From the NCBI RefSeq assembly GCF_030732065.1, contig NZ_JAVBHX010000006.1, positions 62,001 through 126,000 of the forward strand: DNA of 64,000 nt, written 5' to 3'. Shown here one piece after another: positions 1-8,611 of this stretch. This DNA is from Oceanimonas aquatica (lineage in GTDB: Bacteria; Pseudomonadota; Gammaproteobacteria; Enterobacterales; Aeromonadaceae). The first letter of the stretch is position 1; the number at the start of each line of letters is the position of its first letter. The notes beneath the pieces are model-generated. The model worked only from the letters and a program-made list of their open reading frames with translations, was not told the DNA's origin and did not search any database. The translations under genes and the position numbers were made by a program.

Positions 1-57
1 ATGGTGTCAGCCGCGGCCGGGAGTAGTCCGGTGAAGGCTTTTGTCAATCGCCGATTG

Positions 58-66
58 TGCTAGAAT
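58..66 (+). promoter_or_regulatory. Candidate extended -10 promoter before ribE
   Basis: TGCTAGAAT is an extended -10 element (TGn + TAGAAT) 30 bases before the ribE start codon. No good -35 hexamer is seen at 17 bp, which extended -10 promoters tolerate. It would drive ribE-nusB, but upstream genes outside the window may also read through. Confidence 0.4.
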
Positions 67-96
67 GTGCGCACTTTTCTGCAAACAAGGATTCCC

Positions 97-564
97 ATGA
101 AGGTAATCGAAGGGCTGATGGCCGCACCCGAGGCCAAAGTGGCCATCGTGGTCGCCCGCTTCAACAGCTTTATCAACGACAGCCTGGTGGCCGGTGCCCT
201 GGACGTGCTCAAGCGTCAGGGCCAGGTTAAGGACGACAACATCACTCTGGTACGGGTACCGGGCGCGGTGGAAATTGCGCTGGCCTGTAAAAAGCTGGCC
301 AAAACCGGCCAGTACGACGCCATTGTGGCTTTGGGCTGCGTGATCCGCGGCGGCACCTATCACTTTGATCTGGTGGCCAACGAAAACAGCAAAACCATGA
401 GCAGCGTGATGATGGACTATGAAATTCCCGTCGCGTTTGGCGTGCTGACCACCGAAAACATTGAACAAGCCATCGAGCGCGCCGGCACCAAGGCGGGTAA
501 CAAGGGCGCAGAAGCGGCCCTGAGCGCGCTGGAAATGATTAACGTCCTGCAGCAGCTGGACTGA
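97..564 (+). CDS. ribE: 6,7-dimethyl-8-ribityllumazine synthase
   Basis: Lumazine synthase condenses 5-amino-6-ribitylamino-uracil with dihydroxybutanone phosphate in the penultimate step of riboflavin synthesis and forms a cytoplasmic icosahedral or pentameric assembly. The 155-residue product begins MKVIEG like the E. coli enzyme. It carries the substrate-binding stretches [33 protein letters not shown] (the His is the catalytic base region) and [17 protein letters not shown]. An in-frame upstream start at 67 would add ten residues without family support; the ATG at 97 has AAGG six bases upstream. nusB follows after 13 bases, the classic ribE-nusB arrangement. The gene is also called ribH. 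Confidence 0.96.
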   Translation: MKVIEGLMAAPEAKVAIVVARFNSFINDSLVAGALDVLKRQGQVKDDNITLVRVPGAVEIALACKKLAKTGQYDAIVALGCVIRGGTYHFDLVANENSKTMSSVMMDYEIPVAFGVLTTENIEQAIERAGTKAGNKGAEAALSALEMINVLQQLD

Positions 565-577
565 GAGGAGTACTGCA

Positions 578-988
578 TTGAAACCGTCTGAACGCCGCAA
601 GGCCCGCCGACTCGCTATCCAGGCCATTTACCAGTGGCAAATGACCAAAGACAACGTGGCCGACATTGCCGAACAGTTCGCTCTGGAACAGGAAACCAAG
701 GGCGTGGACATGGATTATTTCCGTGATCTGCTGTTTGGTGTGTCGGTGCACGCTGCCGATCTGGATGGCGTCTTTTCCCCTTACCTGTCGCGGCCGCTGG
801 CCGAGCTCGACATGGTAGACAAGGCGGTGCTGAGGTTGGCCTGCTACGAGCTGACCCGGCGTGAAGATGTGCCTTATCGGGTCGTGATCAACGAAGCCAT
901 TGAGCTGGCCAAGGCGTTTGCCGCCGAAGACAGTCACAAGTTCGTGAATGGTGTGCTCGACAAGGTCGTCAAGCAGTTGAAAAAATAA
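578..988 (+). CDS. nusB: Transcription antitermination protein NusB
   Basis: NusB binds boxA RNA together with NusE (S10) and supports rRNA antitermination. The 136-residue all-alpha protein has the conserved N-terminal [18 protein letters not shown] basic helix, the [21 protein letters not shown] segment and [27 protein letters not shown] at the C-terminus, at normal family length. Translation starts at a TTG with GAGAGGAG seven to eight bases upstream. It is cotranscribed with ribE and followed at once by an intrinsic terminator. Confidence 0.96.
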   Translation: MKPSERRKARRLAIQAIYQWQMTKDNVADIAEQFALEQETKGVDMDYFRDLLFGVSVHAADLDGVFSPYLSRPLAELDMVDKAVLRLACYELTRREDVPYRVVINEAIELAKAFAAEDSHKFVNGVLDKVVKQLKK

Positions 989-1004
989 TGAGAAGCATCG
1001 GGAA

Positions 1005-1030
1005 AAAAGCCAGCTGACGCTGGCTTTTCA
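1005..1030 (+). terminator. Intrinsic terminator between nusB and thiL
   Basis: A 10-bp perfect stem (AAAAGCCAGC, loop TGAC, GCTGGCTTTT) is followed by CATTTTC. It lies 17 bases after the nusB stop and ends only a few bases before the thiL ATG, so it may act as a partial attenuator between the two genes. Confidence 0.75.
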
Positions 1031-1036
1031 TTTTCT

Positions 1037-2005
1037 ATGAATGAATTTGAAATAATAAAACAATATTTTACCGGTCACAGTGGTCGCAAGGATGTGATCA
1101 TGGGCCCGGGTGACGACTGCGCCCTGCTGCAAATGCCGCCCAACACCACGCTGGCGGTGAGCACCGACACCCTGGTGGCAGACGTCCATTTCTTTGCCGA
1201 CATGGATCCCGTGGCCCTCGGCCACCGGGCCCTGGCGGTGAACCTGTCGGATCTGGCGGCCATGGGCGCCGATCCCTGCTGGGTGTCACTGGCACTGACA
1301 CTGCCGAAGGCCGACGAAACCTGGATCAGGGGCTTTTGCGAAGGCTTTTTTGAACTGGCGGAATATTACAACGTGGCCCTGGTGGGCGGCGACATGACCA
1401 GGGGGCCGCTGTCGATCACCGTGACCGTGCATGGCTCCCTGCCGGAAGGCAAGGGCCTGCGCCGTCATGGCGCCAGGGCCGGCGATGGCATTTACGTCAC
1501 CGGCACCCTGGGGGATGCGGCACTGGGGCTGCAGCAGCAGCTTGGCAACATTGCGGTCAGCGAGTCTCACCTGGCCTTTGTGCGCAACAAGTTCGAACAT
1601 CCGCACCCGCGTATTCTGGCGGGCCAGGCCCTGCGTGATATCGCCTCCAGCGCTCTGGATCTCTCCGACGGTCTGCTCGGCGATCTCGGTCATATTACCA
1701 GGGCATCGAACGTGCGCGCCGTGCTTGAAATGGAGCAACTGCCCCTGAGCCAGGCCATGACCGACACCGTTGAGCAGGAGCGGGCCTGGCAGCTTGCGCT
1801 GACCGGCGGTGACGATTACGAGCTGTGCTTTACCGTGCCCGAGGTGCACCGGGGCCAGCTGGAAACCGCGCTGGCTCACTGTGGCGTGAAGTTCACCCGC
1901 ATCGGCCGCATGGTGGCCGGCGAAGCCGGCGTTGAGCTGATGGCTGACGGCAAGCCCTACAAGCTTGAGGCCAAAAGCTGGGATCACTTTCGGAGTGGCG
2001 AATGA
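1037..2005 (+). CDS. thiL: Thiamine-monophosphate kinase
   Basis: ThiL phosphorylates thiamine monophosphate with ATP to thiamine diphosphate, the active cofactor. The 322-residue protein has the PurM/AIR-synthase-like fold signatures in order: MGPGDDCALL (metal and ATP binding), STDTLVADVHF, LSDLAAMGA, GGDMTRGP and ALDLSDGLLGDLGHI. The start at 1037 has no visible Shine-Dalgarno sequence; the terminator hairpin of nusB occupies that place. Its stop overlaps the pgpA start by four bases (ATGA), so the two are translationally coupled. Confidence 0.95.
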   Translation: MNEFEIIKQYFTGHSGRKDVIMGPGDDCALLQMPPNTTLAVSTDTLVADVHFFADMDPVALGHRALAVNLSDLAAMGADPCWVSLALTLPKADETWIRGFCEGFFELAEYYNVALVGGDMTRGPLSITVTVHGSLPEGKGLRRHGARAGDGIYVTGTLGDAALGLQQQLGNIAVSESHLAFVRNKFEHPHPRILAGQALRDIASSALDLSDGLLGDLGHITRASNVRAVLEMEQLPLSQAMTDTVEQERAWQLALTGGDDYELCFTVPEVHRGQLETALAHCGVKFTRIGRMVAGEAGVELMADGKPYKLEAKSWDHFRSGE

Positions 2006-2481
2006 GAAAGCCGGAGCTTGCAGCACTGAAGCTGTCCAACCCGCTGCACTTGCTGGCCCTGGGCTTTGGCTCTGGCTTAAGCCCCATCATGCCGGGCACC
2101 ATGGGCACACTGGCGGCCATTCCGTTCTACCTGCTGATGGTGAACCTGCCGCTGTGGCTGTATGTGGCGCTGCTGGTGATCGGCTTTGTGGCCGGCATTA
2201 AAATCTGCAACGCCGCCACCACCGCCATTGGCCGGCACGATCACGGCGCCATTGTGTGGGACGAGTTTATCGGCTTTGGCGTGACCATGCTGGCGGCCCC
2301 GGCGGGCTGGAAGTGGATAGCCATCGGCTTTGTGCTGTTCCGTTTCTTTGACATGGTCAAGCCCTGGCCCATCAGCTGGTTCGACCGCCGGGTGCACGGC
2401 GGATTCGGCATTATGCTCGACGATCTCATCGCCGGCCTGTTCGCCCTGGCCTGCCTGCAGGGGCTGGTGCTTTACCTCTGA
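2002..2481 (+). CDS. pgpA: Phosphatidylglycerophosphatase A
   Basis: PgpA dephosphorylates phosphatidylglycerol phosphate to phosphatidylglycerol at the inner membrane. The 159-residue protein shows the family's GFGSGLSPIMPGTMGTLA segment, the DHGAIVWDEFIGFG motif with acidic catalytic residues, FRFFDMVKPWPISWFD, and MLDDLIAG near the end. About four hydrophobic segments are visible. It overlaps thiL by four bases, the usual gammaproteobacterial gene pair. Confidence 0.94.
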   Translation: MRKPELAALKLSNPLHLLALGFGSGLSPIMPGTMGTLAAIPFYLLMVNLPLWLYVALLVIGFVAGIKICNAATTAIGRHDHGAIVWDEFIGFGVTMLAAPAGWKWIAIGFVLFRFFDMVKPWPISWFDRRVHGGFGIMLDDLIAGLFALACLQGLVLYL

Positions 2482-3043
2482 TATTCCCTTTCATGCCGTA
2501 AAGTACGTGACCCCACGAAGTCCTTCAAAATACGTCACCCCCGCGAAGGCGGGGGGCCATGTTTGGTCCGGCACGGTTTAACCGATCGGCGCCGTGTTCC
2601 CGGATTCCCATCCCCGCCTACGCGAGGATGACGTTCCTTCGTGGGAATGACGGCCAACAGCGCAAGCTTCCCCCGTCACCCCTGCATGCGGTAACAGACC
2701 GGCACGGGGGTTGTGGTCTCATTTTTACCGGCATAACGGCCTTTCCCTTCTTTAGAGCATTCCCCCTATTTTCTTTGCGACTACCACAATTTATCTTCGA
2801 GTAAAGATTCAGTCATAAATTCTGCATTATTTTTCAAGGGTGAAAAATTCTGCTAAAAAATTGACCTCAATCCTCCCAGTCAGTCTTTATTTTTGGCTCA
2901 ATACCAGATTAGAATGCGATCAAATGTTATTTTTTTGTTGCATTTGGCTTCGGTGATCCGTTGCCGATCGAAGCTATAGTAAAGGGCACTTCAAATCCCG
3001 GCTGCCAGCAGGTAACAACGGGGAGCCCCGTTTAAGGATGAGC
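2482..3043. other. 562-bp intergenic region before the ABC operon
   Basis: The first half (about 2506-2653) is one of two long direct repeats flanking the ABC operon and contains inverted GC-rich palindromes. The second half (about 2740-2990) is clearly AT-richer than its surroundings and probably carries the promoter and operator of the ABC operon. I could not fix a promoter there with confidence. No convincing gene is seen. Confidence 0.6.
2506..2653 (+). repeat. Long direct repeat, copy A (upstream of ABC operon)
   Basis: This stretch aligns almost end to end with 8381-8525 in the same orientation. Shared blocks include GTCACC-CCGCGAAGG-CCTTCA-AAT, CCGCGAAGGCGGGGG, CCATGT-TGGTCCGGCACGGT, GGCGCCG and GTGGGAATG. 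It contains inverted copies of the dispersed CGCGAAGGCG palindrome, so it may be a larger composite of that family. Confidence 0.8.
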
Positions 3044-4771
3044 ATGTCGCTACTGGAAGTAAAAAACCTGCGGATTGAATATCCGTCCCGTCACGGCGTG
3101 ATGGCCGCCGTGGAAGATCTCTCCTTCAATATCGAAAAGGGCGAAATACTGGGCGTGGTCGGTGAGTCCGGCGCCGGTAAGTCGACCATCGGCAATGCGG
3201 TGATCGACCTGCTCAGCCCTCCGGGGCGCATCGCCAGCGGCGAGGTGTATCTGGATGGGCAGAGAATCTCCGAGCTGTCGCCCACCGCCATGCGGGCGGT
3301 GCGGGGCAAGCGCATCGGCTTTATTTTTCAGGATCCCATGACTTCCCTGAACCCGCTGTTTACGGTGGAGTTTCAGATGGTGGAAACCCTGCTGGCCAAT
3401 ACCGATCTCAGCCGTGAAGCAGCCCGCAACAAGGCCATCTCCCTGCTTGATGCGGTGGGCATTCCTCAGCCGGAGCTGCGCATCAAGCAATATCCCCATC
3501 AGTTTTCCGGCGGCATGCGCCAGCGGGTGGTGATCGCCATCGCGCTGTCCTGCGATCCGGAGCTGATCATTGCCGACGAGCCCACCACGGCGCTGGATGT
3601 GTCGATCCAGGATCAGATCCTCAACCTGATCCGTGGCCTGTGCAAGGAGCGCAATGTGGGCTGCATGCTGGTGACTCACGACATGGGTGTGGTGTCGAAC
3701 GTCACCGATCGGGTGGCGGTCATGTACCGGGGCAAGCTGATGGAAATCGGCCCTACCGAACAGGTACTGGGGGATCCGGCCCACGCCTATACCCGCAGTC
3801 TGATCTCCGCCGTGCCCCGCTCCGACATCAAGCTGCGCCGCTTTCCTCTGGTGTCCTACATTGAAGACGCCAAGGAAAAAGTCAGCCTGGATCTGAAAAG
3901 TCACTGGCTGGGCCAGAGTCAGGATCAGCGCGACTACGACGGCGCCCTGCTCAGGGTGGAGCACTGCAACCTGCGCTTTGTGACCAGGGATTCAATCTTT
4001 CCGTCGCGCCGGGAGTACCTGCAGGCCACCAATGACGTGAGCTTTGAGATTAATGAAGGCGAAACCTTTGGCCTGGTGGGGGAGTCGGGCTCCGGCAAGT
4101 CCACCATTGCCCGGGCCATTACCGGCCTGTATCCGCCCGATACCGGCAAAATCTGGTTCGAGGGCATTGAGCTCACCGCCATCAAGACCGAGCAGGAGCG
4201 CCGCCCGCTACGCCGGCAAATGCAGATGGTGTTTCAGAACCCCTATTCGTCGCTCAATCCGCGCATGCGGGTGGACGACATTATCGCCGAGCCTATTCGC
4301 TTTCATCAGTTGGCGGAGAATGACGCACAAATTCGCGGCATTGTTGCTGACCTGCTCGACTACGTGGGCCTGGGCCGGGCCGCCGGGGTGAAGTTTCCCC
4401 ACGAATTTTCCGGCGGTCAGCGTCAGCGCATCTCCATTGCCCGGGCCCTGGCTACCCGGCCACGATTGTTGATCTGCGACGAGCCCACCTCGGCGCTGGA
4501 TGTGTCGGTGCAGGCGCAGATCCTCAACCTGCTCAAGGATCTGCAGGACGAGCTCAGGCTCACCATGCTGTTTATCAGTCATGATCTGCCGGTGATCCGG
4601 CAAATGTGCGACCGCATCGGGGTGATGAAAAAAGGCACCCTGGTGGAGGTGGCGCCCACCGAGCAACTCTTTACCAACGCCGCGGATCCCTACAGCCGCT
4701 CGCTGATCTCCCTGATGCCCGAGTTCAAGGGCATGTCGCGGGAAGGACTGGATATTTCGGAACAGGCCTGA
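3044..4771 (+). CDS. Peptide ABC transporter, fused double ATPase (DppD-DppF type)
   Basis: Two ATP-binding domains of the peptide/nickel importer family are fused in one 575-residue chain. The first half has Walker [10 protein letters not shown], signature SGGMRQR and Walker [14 protein letters not shown]. The second has [16 protein letters not shown] and [12 protein letters not shown]. Each domain ends in the family's oligopeptide C-terminal extension ([26 protein letters not shown]). It would power import through the two permeases encoded downstream. An in-frame ATG also exists at 3038; I prefer 3044 because AAGGA lies five bases before it. It is first in an ATPase, binding protein, permease, permease operon. 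Confidence 0.92.
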   Translation: MSLLEVKNLRIEYPSRHGVMAAVEDLSFNIEKGEILGVVGESGAGKSTIGNAVIDLLSPPGRIASGEVYLDGQRISELSPTAMRAVRGKRIGFIFQDPMTSLNPLFTVEFQMVETLLANTDLSREAARNKAISLLDAVGIPQPELRIKQYPHQFSGGMRQRVVIAIALSCDPELIIADEPTTALDVSIQDQILNLIRGLCKERNVGCMLVTHDMGVVSNVTDRVAVMYRGKLMEIGPTEQVLGDPAHAYTRSLISAVPRSDIKLRRFPLVSYIEDAKEKVSLDLKSHWLGQSQDQRDYDGALLRVEHCNLRFVTRDSIFPSRREYLQATNDVSFEINEGETFGLVGESGSGKSTIARAITGLYPPDTGKIWFEGIELTAIKTEQERRPLRRQMQMVFQNPYSSLNPRMRVDDIIAEPIRFHQLAENDAQIRGIVADLLDYVGLGRAAGVKFPHEFSGGQRQRISIARALATRPRLLICDEPTSALDVSVQAQILNLLKDLQDELRLTMLFISHDLPVIRQMCDRIGVMKKGTLVEVAPTEQLFTNAADPYSRSLISLMPEFKGMSREGLDISEQA

Positions 4772-4805
4772 CGGCCAACATTAACTCAAGTAAATGGAGT
4801 GCTAC

Positions 4806-6362
4806 ATGAAAAAAGGACTCAACAAAATTGCCGCCGCCCTGGTGGCTGCGGGTTTCGCCATGAGTGTGCAGGCCGCCGACATCACCATCGCCTACGACGC
4901 CGATCCGGTGTCCATGGATCCCCACGAGCAGCTCTCCGGTGCGACCCTGGAAATGTCCCACCTGGTGTTCGATCCGCTGGTGCGCTGGACCAAGGACTTC
5001 AAATTCGAGCCTCGTCTGGCGGAAAAGTGGGAGCGGGTAGACGACAACACCATGCGCTTTCACCTGCGCCAGGGCGTGAAGTTTCACAGCGGCAACGACT
5101 TTACCGCCGACGACGTGGTGTGGACCTTTAACCGTCTGAAAACCTCGCCCGACTTCAAGGCCATTTTCGAGCCCTTTGCCGAAGCCAAAAAGGTGGATGA
5201 GCACACGGTAGATCTGGTCACCAAGGGCCCCTTCCCGCTGGTGCTGAATACCGTGACCTATCTGTTCCCCATGGACAGCCAGTTCTACAGCGGCACCACC
5301 GAAGACGGCAAAAACAAGAGTGAAGTGGTCAAGCACGGCAGCTCCTTTGCCTCCACCAACCCGTCCGGCACCGGCCCCTTCAAGCTGAAGTTCCGTCAGC
5401 AGGGGGTGAAGGTGGAGTATGAGCGCAATGCCGATTACTGGGACAAGAATTCCCCCGGCAACGTCGACAACATGACCCTGGTGCCCATCAAGGAAGACGC
5501 CACCCGGGTCGCCGCCCTGCTGGCCGGTGACGTGGACTTTATCAAGCCGGTGTCGCCCAACGATCACAAGCGGGTGCAGTCTGCCAGCGACGTCAAGCTG
5601 GTGACCGAGTCCGGTACCCGTATTATTACGTTTCAGTTGAATCAGGATCGTTTTGAGCCGTTCAGGGATGTGCGTGTGCGCCAGGCGGTGAACTACGCCA
5701 TTAACCAGGAAGGCATCGTCAAGCGAATCATGCGTGGCTTTGGTACCACTGCCGGCCAGCAGGCGCCCGCCGGTTATGTGGGCCACAACCCGGATCTGGT
5801 ACCCCGCTACGATCTGGACAAGGCCAAGGCGCTGATGGCGGAAGCCGGCTACGCCGATGGCTTCAAGCTCAGCATGATCGCCCCCAACAACCGCTACGTG
5901 AACGACTACCGCATTGCCGAAGCGGTTAAGGCCATGCTGGCGCGCATTAACATCGACGCCGAGCTCAAGACCCTGCCGGTAGCCCAGTACTGGCCGGAGT
6001 TCGACAAGTGCGCCGCCGACATGCTGATGATTGGCTGGCACTCCGACACCGAGGACACCGCCAACTTCTCGGAATTCCTCACCATGACCCGCAACGAGGA
6101 AACCGGCCGGGGCCAGTATAACTGTGGTCATTACGCCAACCCCGAGCTGGACAGGCTCATCGAAGACGCCAACGTCGAAACCGACGGTGCCAAGCGGGAA
6201 ACCATGCTGCAGCAGGCGGAGAAAATCCTGTATGACAATGCCGCCTTTGTGCCGCTGCACTGGCAGAACCTGGCCTGGGGGGCCCGCAACAAGGTGCAGG
6301 CCGAGCCCATCGTTAACGCCATGGACTTCCCCTACCTGGGTGACCTGGTGGTCGAAGAATAA
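4806..6362 (+). CDS. Peptide-type ABC transporter periplasmic binding protein (SBP family 5)
   Basis: This is a 518-residue extracytoplasmic solute-binding protein of the oligopeptide/dipeptide family. A Sec signal peptide (MKKGLNKIAAALVAAGFAMS, cleavage after VQA) is followed by the typical ITIAYDADPVSMDPHE start, the RFHLRQGVKFHSGNDFTADDVVWTF motif, YERNADYW and VRQAVNYAINQEGIVKR. A start at 4794 would add MECY before the signal peptide; the ATG at 4806 has GGAG six bases upstream. The ligand cannot be read from sequence; peptides are most likely. Confidence 0.92.
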   Translation: MKKGLNKIAAALVAAGFAMSVQAADITIAYDADPVSMDPHEQLSGATLEMSHLVFDPLVRWTKDFKFEPRLAEKWERVDDNTMRFHLRQGVKFHSGNDFTADDVVWTFNRLKTSPDFKAIFEPFAEAKKVDEHTVDLVTKGPFPLVLNTVTYLFPMDSQFYSGTTEDGKNKSEVVKHGSSFASTNPSGTGPFKLKFRQQGVKVEYERNADYWDKNSPGNVDNMTLVPIKEDATRVAALLAGDVDFIKPVSPNDHKRVQSASDVKLVTESGTRIITFQLNQDRFEPFRDVRVRQAVNYAINQEGIVKRIMRGFGTTAGQQAPAGYVGHNPDLVPRYDLDKAKALMAEAGYADGFKLSMIAPNNRYVNDYRIAEAVKAMLARINIDAELKTLPVAQYWPEFDKCAADMLMIGWHSDTEDTANFSEFLTMTRNEETGRGQYNCGHYANPELDRLIEDANVETDGAKRETMLQQAEKILYDNAAFVPLHWQNLAWGARNKVQAEPIVNAMDFPYLGDLVVEE

Positions 6363-6449
6363 GGGCCGGGAACAGGGACTGGGGACCAGGGACTAGAGTG
6401 GTTCCGGTCCCCGATCCCTGCTCCCCAATCCCGCAATTGGAATTCAAAC
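6363..6449. repeat. Imperfect inverted repeat between binding-protein and permease genes
   Basis: A purine-rich arm (GGGAACAGGGACTGGGGACC) is followed by a complementary arm (GGTCCCCGATCCCTGCTCCC) within 70 bases. The RNA could fold into a long hairpin inside the operon and so protect the binding-protein part of the transcript or reduce permease expression. This role is inferred. Confidence 0.6.
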
Positions 6450-7424
6450 ATGTTTACTTTTTTGCTTAAACGGGTGTTCCAGGCGCTGGTGGTGATGTTT
6501 GTCATCAGCCTGGTGGCCTTCTCGATTCAGGATAACCTGGGTGATCCCCTGCGTGAGTTGGTGGGACAGTCGGTATCGGAAGAAGTGCGCCAGCAGATGC
6601 GCGATGAAATGGGCCTGAACGACCCCTTTATGGTGAAATACGGCCGCTTTGTGGGCAATGCGCTGCAGGGGGACTTTGGTACTTCCTATTTCTTCAAGCA
6701 GCCCACTATCGAGGTGATTTTTGAAAAGCTGCCGGCCACTCTGGAGCTGGTGTTCTGTGCCAGCATTCTCATTATTGCCCTGAGCATACCGCTGGGGGTG
6801 TATTCGGCCATCAAGCCCCGGGCCGTGCTGTCCAAAGTCATCATGGGGGTCAGTATTGTGGGCATTTCGGTGCCGGTGTTCCTGACCGCCATTTTGCTGA
6901 TGTATGTGTTTTCCATCGAGCTCGGCTGGCTGCCCGCCTATGGCCGGGGCGAGCTCACCAGCCCGTTGGGCTGGGAGTCGGGGCTGTTTAACTGGCAGGG
7001 CTTTCGCAACCTGATTTTGCCGAGCATTGCGCTGTCATCCATTATGCTGCCGCTGTTTATTCGTCTGGTGCGCTCGGAAATGCTGGAGCAGCTCAGCTCC
7101 GAATACGTAAAATTCGCCTGGGCCAAGGGCCTGGACAAATACCGCATCTGGTTTATTCATGCGCTGAAGAACACCCTGCTGCCGCTGATCACCGTGGGCG
7201 GGGTGCAAATTGGCACCATGGTGGCCTACACCATTCTGACCGAAACCGTGTTTCAGTGGCCGGGCATCGGCCTGTTATTCCTCGAGGCCATTACCCGGGT
7301 GGATACGCCGCTGATCACCACTTACGTGATTTTTGTGGGCTTTATCTTCGTGGTCACCAATACCATCGTCGATCTGATCTACGGCCTGGTGAACCCCACC
7401 GTCAATCTGGCAGCAAAGGGATAA
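6450..7424 (+). CDS. Peptide ABC transporter permease (DppB type)
   Basis: This 324-residue inner membrane permease has an N-terminal transmembrane helix (residues about 9-27), a periplasmic segment rich in DPLRELVGQSVSEE and about five further helices. The EAA loop is visible near EYVKFAWAKGLDKYRIWFIH. The C-terminal TETVFQWPGIGLLFLEAI is typical of the DppB/OppB family. The next permease starts four bases after its stop. It lies in the same operon as the fused ATPase and the binding protein. Confidence 0.93.
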   Translation: MFTFLLKRVFQALVVMFVISLVAFSIQDNLGDPLRELVGQSVSEEVRQQMRDEMGLNDPFMVKYGRFVGNALQGDFGTSYFFKQPTIEVIFEKLPATLELVFCASILIIALSIPLGVYSAIKPRAVLSKVIMGVSIVGISVPVFLTAILLMYVFSIELGWLPAYGRGELTSPLGWESGLFNWQGFRNLILPSIALSSIMLPLFIRLVRSEMLEQLSSEYVKFAWAKGLDKYRIWFIHALKNTLLPLITVGGVQIGTMVAYTILTETVFQWPGIGLLFLEAITRVDTPLITTYVIFVGFIFVVTNTIVDLIYGLVNPTVNLAAKG

Positions 7425-7428
7425 GCCG

Positions 7429-8364
7429 ATGAGTACCGAACTTTCTCAAAGCCGCTGGGCCCGCTTTCGCCAGTCGGACTTTCTCTATCATTTTCTGCGC
7501 GACAAGGTCGCCATGGTCAGTTTTGCGGTGTTTGTGGCACTGGTGGCGGCGGCCTTTCTGTCGCCGGTTATAGCGCCCCACAACCCCTACGATCTGGCCA
7601 CCATCGACATTCTCGACTCCGAGCTGCCACCGAGCTGGCTGGACATGGGCGACGAACGTTTCACTCTGGGCACAGACGTGCAGGGCCGGGATATTCTCAG
7701 CACCATTCTTTATGGCTCCCGGGTGTCGCTGATCATCGGCCTGGGGGCAGTGGCGCTGCAGCTGGCCATTGGTATTGTGGTGGGCCTGAGTGCCGGCTAC
7801 TTTGGCGGTCGCATCGACAACTTTCTGATGCGCATTGCCGACGTACAGCTGTCCTTCTCCACCATGATGGTGGCGATCATAGTATCGGCGGTGTTCCAGG
7901 CCACGCTTGGGGCCGACTTCTACGCCCAGTATGCGGTGCTGATGCTGGTGGTGATCATCGGGCTTGCCGAATGGCCGCAATATGCCCGCACCATTCGCGC
8001 CACCGTGCTGGCGGAAAAGAAAAAGGAGTACGTGGAGGCGGCGCAGGTCATGGGGTTCAAATCCATGCGCATCATGTTCCGCCACATTCTGCCCAATTGC
8101 CTGTCGCCGATTCTGGTGATCTCCACGGTGCAGGTGGCCAACGCCATCATGAGTGAAGCGGCGCTGTCGTTCCTGGGCCTGGGCATGCCTGTAGACAAGC
8201 CCTCGCTGGGGTCGCTGATCAGCATGGGCTTCAGCTATATCTTCTCCGGCTCCTGGTGGATCACCGCCTTTCCCGGTATCTATCTGGTGGTGCTGGTGCT
8301 GGTGATCAACCTGCTCGGCGACTGGCTGCGGGATGTGTTCAACCCCAAGATCTACAAGGGGTAG
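7429..8364 (+). CDS. Peptide ABC transporter permease (DppC type)
   Basis: This 311-residue second permease has the OppC-N like start (FLYHFLRDKVAMVSFAVF), the LGTDVQGRDILSTILYGSRVSL signature of DppC proteins, and the EAA loop EYVEAAQVMGFKSMRIMFRH. It ends with GDWLRDVFNPK, the family's terminal motif. It forms the transmembrane pore with the DppB-type partner. It is the last gene of the operon; repeat copy B begins 16 bases downstream. Confidence 0.93.
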   Translation: MSTELSQSRWARFRQSDFLYHFLRDKVAMVSFAVFVALVAAAFLSPVIAPHNPYDLATIDILDSELPPSWLDMGDERFTLGTDVQGRDILSTILYGSRVSLIIGLGAVALQLAIGIVVGLSAGYFGGRIDNFLMRIADVQLSFSTMMVAIIVSAVFQATLGADFYAQYAVLMLVVIIGLAEWPQYARTIRATVLAEKKKEYVEAAQVMGFKSMRIMFRHILPNCLSPILVISTVQVANAIMSEAALSFLGLGMPVDKPSLGSLISMGFSYIFSGSWWITAFPGIYLVVLVLVINLLGDWLRDVFNPKIYKG

Positions 8365-8380
8365 GGGGCTTTCATAATAG

Positions 8381-8525
8381 GTCACCTCCGCGAAGGCCTT
8401 CATAATTCATCACTCACCGCGAAGGCGGGGGTCCATGTATGGTCCGGCACGGTGTTACAGGGCGGCGCCGGGTTTCTGGATTTCCGCCTTCGCGGAAATG
8501 ACGAGGAAGGTGTGGGAATGGCGTC
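8381..8525 (+). repeat. Long direct repeat, copy B (downstream of ABC operon)
   Basis: This is the second copy of the element at 2506-2653, in the same orientation. It contains an inverted pair of the CGCGAAGGCG palindrome (around 8418 and 8484). The two copies bracket the ABC operon exactly. Confidence 0.8.
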
Positions 8526-8611
8526 AATCAGATATGCAAATGACGGCCTTGTTTACCCTGCTCCACCGGTTATGATCTCCCTCTTGTTTATCGCTACGTC
8601 CGGAGCTCACC

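Noticed and set aside
2740-2990. Riboswitch upstream of the ABC operon
   Set aside because: The region is AT-rich, but I could not find conserved elements of TPP, lysine, glycine or other known riboswitches.
4725-6260. A 511-codon minus-strand open frame
   Set aside because: It is antisense to the ABC binding protein, which has a signal peptide and clear family motifs.
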